From NCBI GenBank assembly GCA_934693235.1, contig CAKUUY010000008.1, positions 1 through 64,000 on the forward strand: 64,000 nt of DNA. The letters are read 5' to 3'. The notes beneath the pieces were generated by a model that made no database searches, had not been told where the DNA came from, and saw nothing but the letters and a program-made list of their open reading frames with translations. Numbering within the stretch: the first letter of the stretch is position 1; each line of letters opens with the position of its first letter. The position numbers and the translations under genes were made by a program. Below, one piece after another: positions 7,874-17,177 of the stretch. The stretch is from an uncultured Candidatus Melainabacteria bacterium. GTDB lineage: Bacteria > Cyanobacteriota > Vampirovibrionia > Gastranaerophilales > Gastranaerophilaceae.

Positions 7874-9712
7874 ATGGATTATAACTACAAATTACAAAAT
7901 ACGGTTTCTAAAGACGCTTTTAATTATAGATATTTATTAGGAAAAATATTTCCTTATATTAAACCGGTTTTGCCAAGGGCTGTTATAAACTTGATTATAG
8001 CAATTCCTCTTGGTTTGCTTGATGGTGTTGTAGCGTTGTCCTTGAAGCCGTATTTAGATTTTGTAATTAATGGCGATCCAGAGCATACTTGGTCATTTTT
8101 AGGCTTTTCTGTCCATTCTCAAGCATTTTTGGCCGCAATAATTCCTTTTGGTATTGTTGCTTTTGCTTTGTTCCAAGGTGTTTTGAAGTATTTGAGTAAT
8201 TATTTGACAGACTGGACTGGTCAAAAAATTTCAATGTCTCTAAAAAAGGATTTGTTTAAAAAATTGACATCTATGGATCCTCAATTTTTTGATGTAAATT
8301 CGTCAGGTATTGTTTTAACGAGGTTCTTATCAGATCCGGATGCTGCATCAAGAAATATTATTGATATGTTGAAATCTTTTATTGCAACATTCTTTGGCTT
8401 AATCGGACTTGTCGGGGTATTGTTATACAACTCTTGGAAATTAGCTATTATTGGTGTAACTATTATGGCCATTGCTGTTACGCCTGTCACTTTGATAAGA
8501 AAAAGAATTAAAAAAGTTTCTAATGCAACTATGGTAGTTGGCGGAAACATGACTACAAATTTCAATGAGACATTTGCCGGAAACAAAATTATGACGGCTT
8601 ACAATTTGCAAGATGACCAAAATAAAAAATTTGATAGTCAAATTATGGAGCAATTTCACCTTGCTATGTCTTTGACAAAACGTGTCGGTTGGATGTCTCC
8701 TATTATGTATTTTGTTTGTTCAATCGGAATTGCACTAGTTATGGCTTATGGAAACCATTTAATTTTGTCAGGACAAATGACTGCAGGTAGTTTTGCATCA
8801 TTTGTAACATCATTGTTATTGCTTTATAAACCAACTAAGACTCTGGGTAATACTTTGACAAACTTACAGGGTGTGTTTGTCGCTATGAGTCGTGTGTTTG
8901 AATTGTTTGACTTACAACCACAAATTAAGTCAGGCGAAGATGCTATTCAATTAAAAGGTTTGGATAACTCAATTGATTTTAAAAATGTTAATTTTGAATA
9001 TGAGCCAAATACTCCTATATTGAAAAACTTCTCATTACATATCAATAAGGGCGAAACAATTGCTCTTGTCGGGAATTCCGGTGGCGGTAAGAGTACTGTT
9101 GTAAGTTTGTTGCCAAGATTTTACGATGTAACTTCTGGGGAGATTGATTTTGACGGTGTTGATATCAGAAACTTTGAATTAAATTCCTTGAGACAAAATA
9201 TTTCGTTTGTTTTTCAAGATAACTTCTTGTTTTCGGGAACTATAAAAGATAATATTTTGATGGGAAATGAGCACGCAACTGAAGCAGAGATTGAAAAAGT
9301 TGTTGCAATGGCTCACCTTGATGAGTTTACGGCATCTTTAGAAAACGGATTGGATACATTTGTCGGTGAACGCGGTACAACATTATCAGGAGGGCAAAGA
9401 CAGCGTGTTGCAATTGCTAGGGCAATGTTAAAAGATGCTCCTATTGTTATTCTGGATGAAGCGACATCAGCCCTTGACAATAAGTCTGAAGCAATTGTTC
9501 AAAAGGCTCTTGACAACTTGATTAAAAATAAAACAGTATTTGTAATTGCTCACAGATTGTCAACAATTAAAAACGCGGACAGAATTGCAGTAGTTGAAGA
9601 GGGGGTATTGGCTGAACTCGGTACTCACGATGAATTGATGCAAGTTGAAAATGGTAAATATAAATATTTATACGAAATGCAGTTCAAAAATCAAGAAGAA
9701 GCAAGTGTATAA
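7874..9712 (+). CDS. MsbA-like ABC exporter (fused membrane and ATPase domains)
   Basis: 612 residues. The N-terminal ~330 residues contain about six membrane helices of the type I exporter fold. The ATPase follows, with Walker A GNSGGGKST near residue 400, the Q-loop FVFQDN, the signature LSGGQRQR near residue 504, and Walker B IVILDEAT. One chain carries half a transporter, so it should form a homodimer in the inner membrane, exporting lipid A-like lipid, lipid-linked glycan or a drug. Placed next to ugd, lipid or glycan export is the likelier role, but substrate cannot be read from sequence. A GAGAGAGG ribosome site precedes the ATG. Confidence 0.9.
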   Translation: MDYNYKLQNTVSKDAFNYRYLLGKIFPYIKPVLPRAVINLIIAIPLGLLDGVVALSLKPYLDFVINGDPEHTWSFLGFSVHSQAFLAAIIPFGIVAFALFQGVLKYLSNYLTDWTGQKISMSLKKDLFKKLTSMDPQFFDVNSSGIVLTRFLSDPDAASRNIIDMLKSFIATFFGLIGLVGVLLYNSWKLAIIGVTIMAIAVTPVTLIRKRIKKVSNATMVVGGNMTTNFNETFAGNKIMTAYNLQDDQNKKFDSQIMEQFHLAMSLTKRVGWMSPIMYFVCSIGIALVMAYGNHLILSGQMTAGSFASFVTSLLLLYKPTKTLGNTLTNLQGVFVAMSRVFELFDLQPQIKSGEDAIQLKGLDNSIDFKNVNFEYEPNTPILKNFSLHINKGETIALVGNSGGGKSTVVSLLPRFYDVTSGEIDFDGVDIRNFELNSLRQNISFVFQDNFLFSGTIKDNILMGNEHATEAEIEKVVAMAHLDEFTASLENGLDTFVGERGTTLSGGQRQRVAIARAMLKDAPIVILDEATSALDNKSEAIVQKALDNLIKNKTVFVIAHRLSTIKNADRIAVVEEGVLAELGTHDELMQVENGKYKYLYEMQFKNQEEASV

Positions 9713-9739
9713 TTGATAATTAAAAATAAATTCACGAAA

Positions 9740-9771
9740 AAAATACCTCTTTCTTACGAGAGAGGTATTTT
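9740..9771. terminator. Bidirectional terminator between the ABC exporter and the uridine-kinase-like gene
   Basis: AAAATACCTCT at 9740-9750 and AGAGGTATTTT at 9761-9771 form an 11-bp stem flanked by A and T runs, so it can serve both convergent genes. Confidence 0.8.
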
Positions 9772-9788
9772 GATTTATGGTAATGTTT

Positions 9789-10619
9789 TTAAACAATTTC
9801 TTGCAAGGTATTAAATATTTTGTCTGTAATTTCTTGAATATATTCTTGAGAAACCATACCATTAATTACGGCATCCGAAATTTGATATGCTGGTCTGATG
9901 TATTGTTGAGCAGTTCTGTTTACATCTTGAAATTGTAAATCTGCAGCAGCACCAGACTTCCCTCTAAGTGCAGCACGTTTGTACCAACGCTCTTTAATAA
10001 CCTCAAGAGGGGTATATACGTAAACTTTGACGTCCATAATATCTCGAACCCCCTGATTAAGAACATATAACCCTTCTGTAAGGACAACTTTTGCAGGCTT
10101 TTTTACATCTCCATTGGGATTTGAAACACAGGTTACAAAATCGTATCTCGGAGAAGTTATTTCATTACCTGTTTTTAATTTCATCAAGTGTGATTTCATC
10201 AAGTCCAAATCAATAGCATCAGGGGTATCAAAACTAAAACCTGTTTTGAATAACTCTTCATAACTTCCTGCTTCTTGTAATTCTTTAGAAGTGTCTTTGT
10301 AGTAATCATCACAGCGAATTACGGTATAAATTCCTTCTTTTTTGTCTTTAACGCATGCTTTAATTGTGTTATCTACAAAAACCGTTTTACCGGAAGCGCT
10401 TTCTCCGGTAATACCAATAAGAAAAGTTTTCTTTTTCTCTTGAACTACTTTTCTGGCGATATTTAAAATAAGATTGTCAGATGTTTTTAAAAACAGCGGT
10501 TGATCTTGCTGTTTATCTTCTTCTAAAATTTTCTTTAAAGACTCTACGATTTGCGATATTACCTCCATATCGCGTCTGCTTGAATAGTAATCATAACTTG
10601 TTAGAAAATCAGTTGTCAT
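9789..10619 (-). CDS. Uridine kinase/phosphoribulokinase-family P-loop kinase
   Basis: 276 residues. An N-terminal helical extension of about 55 residues precedes the P-loop GITGESASGKT and a downstream strand IRCDDYYKD, where the Asp-Asp-Tyr resembles the phosphate-acceptor substrate site of uridine kinases. VVLTEGLYVLNQGVRDIMD and the basic segment ERWYKRAALRGKSG are also typical. Udk makes UMP or CMP from uridine or cytidine, but this protein is longer than Udk (about 210 residues), so the substrate is uncertain. Cytoplasmic. It is convergent with the ABC exporter. Confidence 0.78.
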   Translation of the reverse strand: MTTDFLTSYDYYSSRRDMEVISQIVESLKKILEEDKQQDQPLFLKTSDNLILNIARKVVQEKKKTFLIGITGESASGKTVFVDNTIKACVKDKKEGIYTVIRCDDYYKDTSKELQEAGSYEELFKTGFSFDTPDAIDLDLMKSHLMKLKTGNEITSPRYDFVTCVSNPNGDVKKPAKVVLTEGLYVLNQGVRDIMDVKVYVYTPLEVIKERWYKRAALRGKSGAAADLQFQDVNRTAQQYIRPAYQISDAVINGMVSQEYIQEITDKIFNTLQEIV

Positions 10620-10796
10620 TATATTTCCCCTGTATACATGTTAACATTTTACATTAAACTAATTTTATTTTGTAGAAATGATAAATTTTGTAACAATATT
10701 ATTTAATTTATTAAAGTTTGTTCCAAAAAGTTCCGTTATGGGAATATGTGAAGTAGATTTGCATTTTGCAGAAAAGTTAAAAGGAGATATGAGATT

Positions 10797-10970
10797 ATGT
10801 ATCATGACGAAATTTTTGAAAACGCACTAAAGGATGTTAAAGAAGAAAGCTACAAAGCATTGAAAGAAGAAATTTCTACAATGGAATCCGCAATTGAAAA
10901 AGTATTAAAGTCTATTTTTAATTCAACTTCTTTCAGATCAGAGCGAGATTTTAATGTTTCTTCTGTATAG
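10797..10970 (+). CDS. Small acidic helical protein of unknown function
   Basis: 57 residues starting MYHDEIFENALKDVKEE. AAGGAG at 10781-10786 is 10 bases before ATG 10797, and a strong terminator follows the stop, so this is a complete one-gene unit. Most of it (residues 5-40) should be one amphipathic helix. An ATG at 10789 gives only a 13-codon frame and is too close to the ribosome site. The function is unknown. Confidence 0.65.
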   Translation: MYHDEIFENALKDVKEESYKALKEEISTMESAIEKVLKSIFNSTSFRSERDFNVSSV

Positions 10971-10987
10971 AAAAAGTGTTTAAAATT

Positions 10988-11019
10988 AAAGGAACCACCT
11001 TGTAAAAAGGTGGTTCTTT
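10988..11019 (+). terminator. Terminator after the small helical protein gene
   Basis: AACCACCTT pairs with AAGGTGGTT, extended by AAAG with CTTT apart from one bulged G. It can also serve the convergent gene at 11048. Confidence 0.8.
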
Positions 11020-11047
11020 GTTTAAAATTTTTAGTTTTGTCAATTTA

Positions 11048-12439
11048 CTAAGCGACTTTATTAAACTGTGATATTGAGTTTAATCCAAGTAGTAATTTTT
11101 GCTTTTCATCATCATATTGGGATTGAGGTTGCATTAAACTATTTTCAGTGTCGACGATTGATCCTGCACCTTCTTGTCCGCTTTCACCTAAGCCAAGTTC
11201 TGCTTGTCTAGAGTTTAATATTTTTTCGTAAGCATCAAGAGTTGCTTGGTCATCAAATCCCCCATTTTGTTCCTCAAGTTGTTTTACCTCTGCTAACAAA
11301 GTTTTCTGTTCGTTCGGATTTTCTGAAATTTTTTGAGCTTCTGTTTTTAATTGATTATCTTTTGCAAAATCTGTTTCTGTTTTAGCAAGAGTTTGACTTT
11401 CTCCAAGAACTTTTTTGGTTACTTTTTCTGCTGCCTTGCCAGCAAGCCAGCCACCGATAAGACCTCCGACAAGTCCAACAGCCGCACCGACAACAGTTCC
11501 TACTCCAGGGAATACAGAACCAACAGCTGCTCCTGCAGCTGCTGCGCCTAGTGCATAGCCACCTACGCTTGCTGCAACTTTGGTCCCTGATTTCATAAAT
11601 TGTCTGTTGCCGTCAGCTCGGCTTTTGCCATAGGCATCCCATACATCTTTTAGTTCAGATGCACCCTCTATTGCAACAAATAATAGAGATCCTTTAACTC
11701 CAACTTTAGCCATACGAAGGGCTTTAGCTCCTCTAGGGCCTTTCAAAAGAGATTTCTGAATTTTATATACACCTGTTTTTGATTTTATCCAGTGAGAAAC
11801 TTTCCCAAGTTTTCCTGTTGGTTTAATTAATCCTTGTTGAATAGCAAGATTTACTTTTCCATCAGCTTTAGCCATAGCTTCATGGATTTTTTTTAATTGG
11901 GCTTTAAGAGCCTGTCCAGTAAGTTTTTGATTTTTAGCTTCTTCAATAAGTTTTCTTACTTCGCTATAATAATTATTTTTTATAACAGAGTTATTATATT
12001 TAATTAATTTTTTCCCCTCAAGTTTAATAGCTTCTGCTTCTGATAATTTATTAAATTGAGGAATACCTGCCTCAAGTTCTTTTATTTGAGAAAACATTCG
12101 TTTGTTTTTATAGCTTTTCCACCAGCTGCTTGAGTCTTTAAGATATTTTGTCTCTTGTTTTTCTAAATCTTTTTTTAATCCATATTCATGCCAAGCATCA
12201 GCCCAGCTTAATTTACTTCCATCCGGTTTGGGACTATTTTGGCGCCATTGCCAAACGGAAACTGGTTTGCTTTTACCCAAAAGAGTTGTACCCAAAATAA
12301 GAGGTCCACCAAACATTACTCCAGGTCCAAGAGATTCAAATAGACCTGTTTGATACTGATTTTCAGTTTCAGCCGGTATTCCATTCGTGTATTTAATTAA
12401 TTGTAAATTTGCATCAACGATGTCTGAATTAACAAACAT
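11048..12439 (-). CDS. Large glycine-zipper protein of unknown function
   Basis: 463 residues. The N-terminal 200 residues are mixed hydrophilic and helical. Residues about 290-340 form a long run of Gly/Ala residues spaced by 3-4 (ALGAAAAGAAVGSVF, then VGGLIGGWLAGKAAEK), a glycine-zipper membrane segment of the kind found in pore-forming and membrane-remodelling proteins. A charged coiled-coil-like tail follows. There is no signal peptide. It is a neighbour and probable relative of the gene at 12563-13381, and shares its promoter element. Membrane insertion or secretion is an inference. Confidence 0.7.
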   Translation of the reverse strand: MFVNSDIVDANLQLIKYTNGIPAETENQYQTGLFESLGPGVMFGGPLILGTTLLGKSKPVSVWQWRQNSPKPDGSKLSWADAWHEYGLKKDLEKQETKYLKDSSSWWKSYKNKRMFSQIKELEAGIPQFNKLSEAEAIKLEGKKLIKYNNSVIKNNYYSEVRKLIEEAKNQKLTGQALKAQLKKIHEAMAKADGKVNLAIQQGLIKPTGKLGKVSHWIKSKTGVYKIQKSLLKGPRGAKALRMAKVGVKGSLLFVAIEGASELKDVWDAYGKSRADGNRQFMKSGTKVAASVGGYALGAAAAGAAVGSVFPGVGTVVGAAVGLVGGLIGGWLAGKAAEKVTKKVLGESQTLAKTETDFAKDNQLKTEAQKISENPNEQKTLLAEVKQLEEQNGGFDDQATLDAYEKILNSRQAELGLGESGQEGAGSIVDTENSLMQPQSQYDDEKQKLLLGLNSISQFNKVA

Positions 12440-12473
12440 ATTTAATTTCCCTTTTTAATAATTCCCCGTATAC

Positions 12474-12505
12474 TATATATAAAAATTTTTATAATAAAAA
12501 ATTGC
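12474..12505 (-). promoter_or_regulatory. Shared two-part promoter-like element (copy 3)
   Basis: GCAATTT (12505-12499), 15 bases and TTTATATATA (12483-12474) on the minus strand. The downstream half differs slightly from the other copies, but the spacing is the same. Confidence 0.5.
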
Positions 12506-12562
12506 CTTTTTGTAACAAAATGTTAATAACTAATCGATATAGAATATATATCAATTAGTTAA

Positions 12563-13381
12563 CTAACACATAAAGTTTAATCTGTTCATTCCACTTGTCA
12601 TTGACATAAAGTCTTGATCTATAGGAGAATTAAGCCCTCCTCCATACAATTGTTGTTTCATAAGCATCAATTGTTGAGGAGTCATTGTAATTGGTGGGAT
12701 GTTCAATTGTGGAGCAACTCCTGCTTGTGCAATCGGATTTGTCGTCATTTGTCCCAGTTGTGGCATTTGTTGAGGCATCATTTGTTGTTGCTGTTGTTGA
12801 AGCATTGCTTGTTGTTGCTCTTCTGCTTCAGCTTTTTGCTCAGAATAAGATTTTCCGACAACTTTGCTTACAAGCCAATCGCCAATCATACCGCCAACGA
12901 TACCACCAACAATTGGTATTGGAATTAGGGCTTGACCTATTGCCATACCGCCCATAAAGCCTCCCAGACGAGCTGTAGATTTTCCGGTTTCAAGCAAGCC
13001 GCCAATAAGTCCATTATCTTTGAATGCGGAACAAATGTTAGGAAGTTCAAAGGCTACTGTTAAAATAGAACCGATAAGGGGCATCCGTTTCCCTAATTGT
13101 TTGAAAACACCTTTTGTTTTACTCCAAATACCTGTCGCACTTTTCCAAGAACTTGATATATCTTTTGGTAAACTTGTCGCAGATTCTGCTACACTCTTCC
13201 AAAAAGGAGTGTTTTTAGTTGCATCATTTGCTTTTACAAACGCATCACCAATTTGTTTGTGTATATTTGTAAAACCTTGAGCTTTTTTTGACTGTTTCAA
13301 TGTTTTAGTTGCGATTTCTTGAAACTGAGGGTCAAATATTAAGCGCCCATATGATCGAAAGATACCACTAATACCTGCCAT
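12563..13381 (-). CDS. Glycine-zipper protein with Gln/Met-rich tail
   Basis: 272 residues. Residues 1-105 are hydrophilic, and residues about 130-175 form a glycine-zipper hydrophobic region (GGFMGGMAIGQALIP and VGGIVGGMIGDWLVSKVVG). The C-terminal 95 residues are dominated by Gln, Met and Pro, including an unbroken run of Gln. The zipper ends in a Gly-Asp/Gly-Trp-Leu motif like its neighbour at 11048-12439, so the two are probably paralogues. There is no signal peptide. The function is unknown; the tail could mediate self-assembly. Confidence 0.7.
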   Translation of the reverse strand: MAGISGIFRSYGRLIFDPQFQEIATKTLKQSKKAQGFTNIHKQIGDAFVKANDATKNTPFWKSVAESATSLPKDISSSWKSATGIWSKTKGVFKQLGKRMPLIGSILTVAFELPNICSAFKDNGLIGGLLETGKSTARLGGFMGGMAIGQALIPIPIVGGIVGGMIGDWLVSKVVGKSYSEQKAEAEEQQQAMLQQQQQQMMPQQMPQLGQMTTNPIAQAGVAPQLNIPPITMTPQQLMLMKQQLYGGGLNSPIDQDFMSMTSGMNRLNFMC

Positions 13382-13417
13382 TTTTCTAACCTACCTAAAT
13401 TTTATAACCTACCTTAC

Positions 13418-13450
13418 TTATATAAAGTTTTTTGTTTGGCAAAAATTGAC
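13418..13450 (-). promoter_or_regulatory. Shared two-part promoter-like element (copy 4)
   Basis: CAATTT (13448-13443), 15 bases and CTTTATATAA (13427-13418) on the minus strand, again with the spacing seen in the other copies. Confidence 0.6.
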
Positions 13451-13548
13451 TTTTAATTTACAAATATTACGAATTGTTAATAAAATATATTATTTACAAA
13501 ATCTGAAAAAGGGTATATAATCAATTCCATAAAGAAAGACGAGGGATA

Positions 13549-14541
13549 ATGAAACGAATTACGTTAATCAATGGAGATGGAATTGGACCTGAAATTTCTG
13601 AGGCAGTTGTTAGAATAATTGAAGCATCAGGTTTAAAAATAGATTGGGATTTACAAACAGCAGGAGCTGATGTTATTGAAAAAGAGGGAACTCCGCTTCC
13701 AAAGCGTGTTTTAGATTCAATTAAGAAAAATAAAGTTGCACTGAAGGCACCTGTTACAACTCCGATTGGCAAGGGATTTCGTTCTGTTAACGTACAGTTG
13801 AGAAAAGAACTTGATTTGTATGCAAATTTGCGCCCTTGTAAAAATTTACCTAATGTAAAAACTCGTTTTGATAATGTAGATATTGTTGTTGTTCGAGAAA
13901 ATACAGAAGATTTGTATGCCGGAATAGAACGACAAGTTGATGAAAATACTGCAGAAAGTATAAAAATTATTACTCGTAAAGCTTCTATGAGAATTTGTAA
14001 ATTTGCATTTGATTATGCTGTGAAAAATAATCGAAAAGAAGTTTGTGTTGTGACAAAAGCAAATATTATGAAACTTTCTGATGGGTTATTTTTAGAATGT
14101 TTCAGAGATGTCGCAAAGGAGTATTCGACAATAAAAACAAGAGAAATTCTTGTCGATAATCTTTGTATGCAATTGGTTCAAAAGCCTGAACAATTTGATG
14201 TATTAGTTTTACCAAACTTATACGGTGATATTGTTTCGGATTTGGGTGCCGGATTAATTGGTGGTCTTGGTGTTGCGCAAGGTGCTAATATCGGAGAAGA
14301 TTGTTCTGTATTTGAACCTGTTCATGGTTCTGCTCCTGACATAAAAGGGCAAAACAAAGCAAATCCTACAGCTCTTTTATTATCTGCAATAGAAATGCTT
14401 AAATATATTGGTGAAAACTTGTCTGCTCTAAAAATAGAAAAAGCCCTGTTTAAAACTCTTGAGCAAGGAAAATGTACTCAAGATTTGGGTGGCAAACTCT
14501 CTACTACAGAGTTTACTGATGCTGTGATAAGTAATTTATAG
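13549..14541 (+). CDS. NAD-type isocitrate dehydrogenase (IDH/IPMDH family)
   Basis: 330 residues, the short NAD-linked form. NGDGIGPEI opens the protein. The substrate-loop Ser and Arg residues lie in GFRSVNVQLRKELDLYANLRP, which favours isocitrate over isopropylmalate, and NLYGDIVSDLGAGLIGGLG is the metal-binding block. FEPVHGSAPDIKGQNKANPTA is the coenzyme loop; the Asp-Ile after Ala-Pro suggests NAD. It would give 2-oxoglutarate for glutamate synthesis. A TATAAT at 13516-13521 and a GAGGG ribosome site precede the ATG. No other citric-acid-cycle genes are near. Homoisocitrate or tartrate dehydrogenase are less likely alternatives. Confidence 0.85.
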   Translation: MKRITLINGDGIGPEISEAVVRIIEASGLKIDWDLQTAGADVIEKEGTPLPKRVLDSIKKNKVALKAPVTTPIGKGFRSVNVQLRKELDLYANLRPCKNLPNVKTRFDNVDIVVVRENTEDLYAGIERQVDENTAESIKIITRKASMRICKFAFDYAVKNNRKEVCVVTKANIMKLSDGLFLECFRDVAKEYSTIKTREILVDNLCMQLVQKPEQFDVLVLPNLYGDIVSDLGAGLIGGLGVAQGANIGEDCSVFEPVHGSAPDIKGQNKANPTALLLSAIEMLKYIGENLSALKIEKALFKTLEQGKCTQDLGGKLSTTEFTDAVISNL

Positions 14542-14591
14542 AAGTCTTGTGTTGGAAGTCGGACATTTTTTTAATAAGCTGTTCAAATCAG

Positions 14592-14613
14592 ATCGCGGAA
14601 CAGAGTCCGCGAT
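14592..14613. repeat. GC-rich perfect hairpin (REP-like)
   Basis: ATCGCGGA, a 6-base loop and TCCGCGAT. It is strikingly GC-rich for this AT-rich segment and lacks a U tract, so it is not a normal terminator. The rest of the 158-base gap shows nothing recognisable. Confidence 0.5.
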
Positions 14614-14699
14614 TACAAGTATCGGTATGGTATATATTTTTATTTGATACAGACTATGCTTCTGGGCACTTAAACATCTAATTGCTTATGATACTAACG

Positions 14700-16991
14700 T
14701 TAAGCTCGTTTCAATTCATAAACCCTGAATTCACTTGCATCAAGTTTGTCAAAGTGAAGTGTTGATGTTTCTTCATCAAACGCAATTGATGCAAATTTGT
14801 CATTATCAATATAATACTCTTTTACAATTGTATAATCTGTCGGAAGGTTAATTGTCTTATCAAAAATAGAGTTCCCATTTATAACTTCTGAGTAACTTTG
14901 ATTGTTTTCGTCAAACATTGTAACTCTTTCAGTTGTATATTTGTAGTTAGAAACAATAAGATATGCGGTTTTTTCTGGTACTTTTGAAATAATCCATGCT
15001 GAAAAACCATCATCGTCTTGAATAATAATCTGAGCTTCCCCGTTGTTAATAATAGAATTGTTTTTTACGAATTTATCAATTGCATTGAATTTTTTGTAAA
15101 AGTCGTAATGATTTTCTCTTGGCATTGATATTTCTTCTCCAATAACCATTTCAATTCCGCGTTTTGTAAAACTTTCGTCTCCATCGACGTACAACATCGG
15201 TCTTTGAGCAAATTTTCCTCCAGGGAGAAATTTGTATTTGAACCATTTATATAAAGCTCCTGTCTCGCTCAATTGACCAGGGTATTGGTCAAAACATCTG
15301 AATTCTCCGTCTTGGTTATTATAAGTTTTTAAAATAGAAAGCTTTTCTCCTTTTTTGAAATTAACATTGTAATTGGTAAGGTGTTGATTATCCTCCATAA
15401 TTTTTTCAGGAGTTTTTTCAGATTGCGAAACAATGTCATTTCCCCACAAAAGGTCGAAATTCATATCCTTATGATATTCTTTTAAGAAGTCATCCCAAAG
15501 CATGTATTCTGCAAGAGTTCCAAAATATGGAATTTTACTTTTCATTGTCCTGTTTAGTTTCCCTAAAACAACTCTCGGAGCACGATAACTAATCGGTCTC
15601 CCGTTATTTTCAGACACCTTATCTACAATGTGGTCAATATGGTCAACTCTAAATCCGTCAAAATTGTACTCTGCTTGAAGTTTTACCATATAGTTCACAA
15701 AATATTCAATTACCGGTTTGTTTAAAGTTCCATTTTCCAAAAATGCAAAATAGTAAGGAGTTTGACAATCAAGATTCGCAAATCCGGTAACGTCTTCACC
15801 CTTATAGTCATAATGCTTAAATGTTGGATATCCTCCGCATTCGCTCATTTTGTCATAAACCGGACCGCCGGCAGAACACCATGCTCCCCCTGGAGCAGGC
15901 CACAATCCCTCTTGCATAAGTTCTTGAATTGTGTCGATTTGTTTTGTAATATCGTCTTCTGTAAGTTTTTGATTTGATTTAAAGTCATGAACTTTTGCAA
16001 CGATTTCTCTAGCTCGTTTTTGCAATTTTATCTGATTTGTCTTTTGCATCATTACACTTGAGAGTTTTTTCTTGGATTCTGTCATAAGACTGTCAAATGT
16101 ATCATATATGTTTTTAAAATGAGAACTTAAATCTCCTGTAGAACCGTTTTGCGAATCTTTGTAAATGTTTTTTACAAGTTCAACATCTTCTTCATCAAAA
16201 GCTTCAGGCATGTTTTTTGCAATTCTTTCAATATTTGCTTCAAGTTCTTTGTTTAAAAAATTTATGTCAAACCATCTTGCAATTTCCGGATTTGCCAATA
16301 CTGCTTTTGAAAATCTTCCGGTTTGAGGTAAAATATCGTAAATAACCGGATGTCCTGCAAGTTGTGCAAGAGTAATAAATGTTTTAACTTGTTCTTTTGC
16401 GTTTATGCCGGTAATTTTTTCAATATTTTCATCAAAAAGTTTTTCGCTAATTTCGGAACTTTTTGGCAAATACGCACAACCAAATTCTCTCGGATGGAAC
16501 GGAATTAAGTAAATTGTTGTGTTAAATATTCCGTTTTCAATGTTCCCTGTTGGGAGAATTAATAATTGCCTTAACCAGTCAATAAATTTACCAGTTTCTT
16601 TGGTTATGTTTCCGTTCCCAAGGCCTGCGAGGTTAATAAGTTTTATGTCATGCCCCTCTTTTTGTATCCAAGAAGCGTTTTTAACTCCGTTTCTTGCAAG
16701 AACGCTAATCTTATTATTTGCGAATGAAAACTTTCCGTCAGAAAAGACTTTATTGTCTTTCCACTTGATTTCCAAACCAAAAAGAATTTCTTCCGGAGTA
16801 AGTTCTTCTAATGCTTTTATATATGGATAAGGTAAATATCCATTTTCTTCAATAAGTTTTTTAAGCTCTTTTTTTCTATCTTCTGAAATATTTTCAAAAG
16901 GATAAACCTGTTTTAACGCTGTATATATTTCGTTAATTTTATTGTCAATAGCAATCTCGTTATCTTTTTTCCCGAAAAGAAATTCTAACAT
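14700..16991 (-). CDS. GH13-like glycoside hydrolase (alpha-amylase superfamily)
   Basis: 763 residues. The central barrel contains FDGFRVDHIDH, GH13 conserved region II, with the nucleophile predicted at Asp450. GTLAEYMLWDD follows, with the acid/base predicted at Glu495. About 440 N-terminal residues precede these motifs, far more than in a standard amylase, and a short beta-rich C-terminal domain ends in EFRVYELKRA. No signal peptide is seen, so it would act in the cytoplasm on glycogen or oligosaccharide. The substrate is unclear; it does not match a well-known GH13 subfamily that I can name. GGGAG precedes the ATG. It stands alone. Confidence 0.75.
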   Translation of the reverse strand: MLEFLFGKKDNEIAIDNKINEIYTALKQVYPFENISEDRKKELKKLIEENGYLPYPYIKALEELTPEEILFGLEIKWKDNKVFSDGKFSFANNKISVLARNGVKNASWIQKEGHDIKLINLAGLGNGNITKETGKFIDWLRQLLILPTGNIENGIFNTTIYLIPFHPREFGCAYLPKSSEISEKLFDENIEKITGINAKEQVKTFITLAQLAGHPVIYDILPQTGRFSKAVLANPEIARWFDINFLNKELEANIERIAKNMPEAFDEEDVELVKNIYKDSQNGSTGDLSSHFKNIYDTFDSLMTESKKKLSSVMMQKTNQIKLQKRAREIVAKVHDFKSNQKLTEDDITKQIDTIQELMQEGLWPAPGGAWCSAGGPVYDKMSECGGYPTFKHYDYKGEDVTGFANLDCQTPYYFAFLENGTLNKPVIEYFVNYMVKLQAEYNFDGFRVDHIDHIVDKVSENNGRPISYRAPRVVLGKLNRTMKSKIPYFGTLAEYMLWDDFLKEYHKDMNFDLLWGNDIVSQSEKTPEKIMEDNQHLTNYNVNFKKGEKLSILKTYNNQDGEFRCFDQYPGQLSETGALYKWFKYKFLPGGKFAQRPMLYVDGDESFTKRGIEMVIGEEISMPRENHYDFYKKFNAIDKFVKNNSIINNGEAQIIIQDDDGFSAWIISKVPEKTAYLIVSNYKYTTERVTMFDENNQSYSEVINGNSIFDKTINLPTDYTIVKEYYIDNDKFASIAFDEETSTLHFDKLDASEFRVYELKRA

Positions 16992-17177
16992 TTTTACACT
17001 CCCATATCCTATGTGTATTGATATTATATCATAACAAAATTGAAAACAAAATTTTAATATTAATTGTAAATTTTTCTAATATTATCCTATCGGGTAATGG
17101 ATTAATTACGGTTATTGTCCTTAAATAAAAACATGGTGATAAGCATGAAGCAATATAGATGAAAGTGGGGTTACAAT

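Noticed and set aside
12691..12957. Long open frames opposite the Gln-rich tail of the glycine-zipper gene
   Set aside because: They arise from the reverse complement of Gln codons, have no ribosome site, and the real gene on the other strand explains the region.
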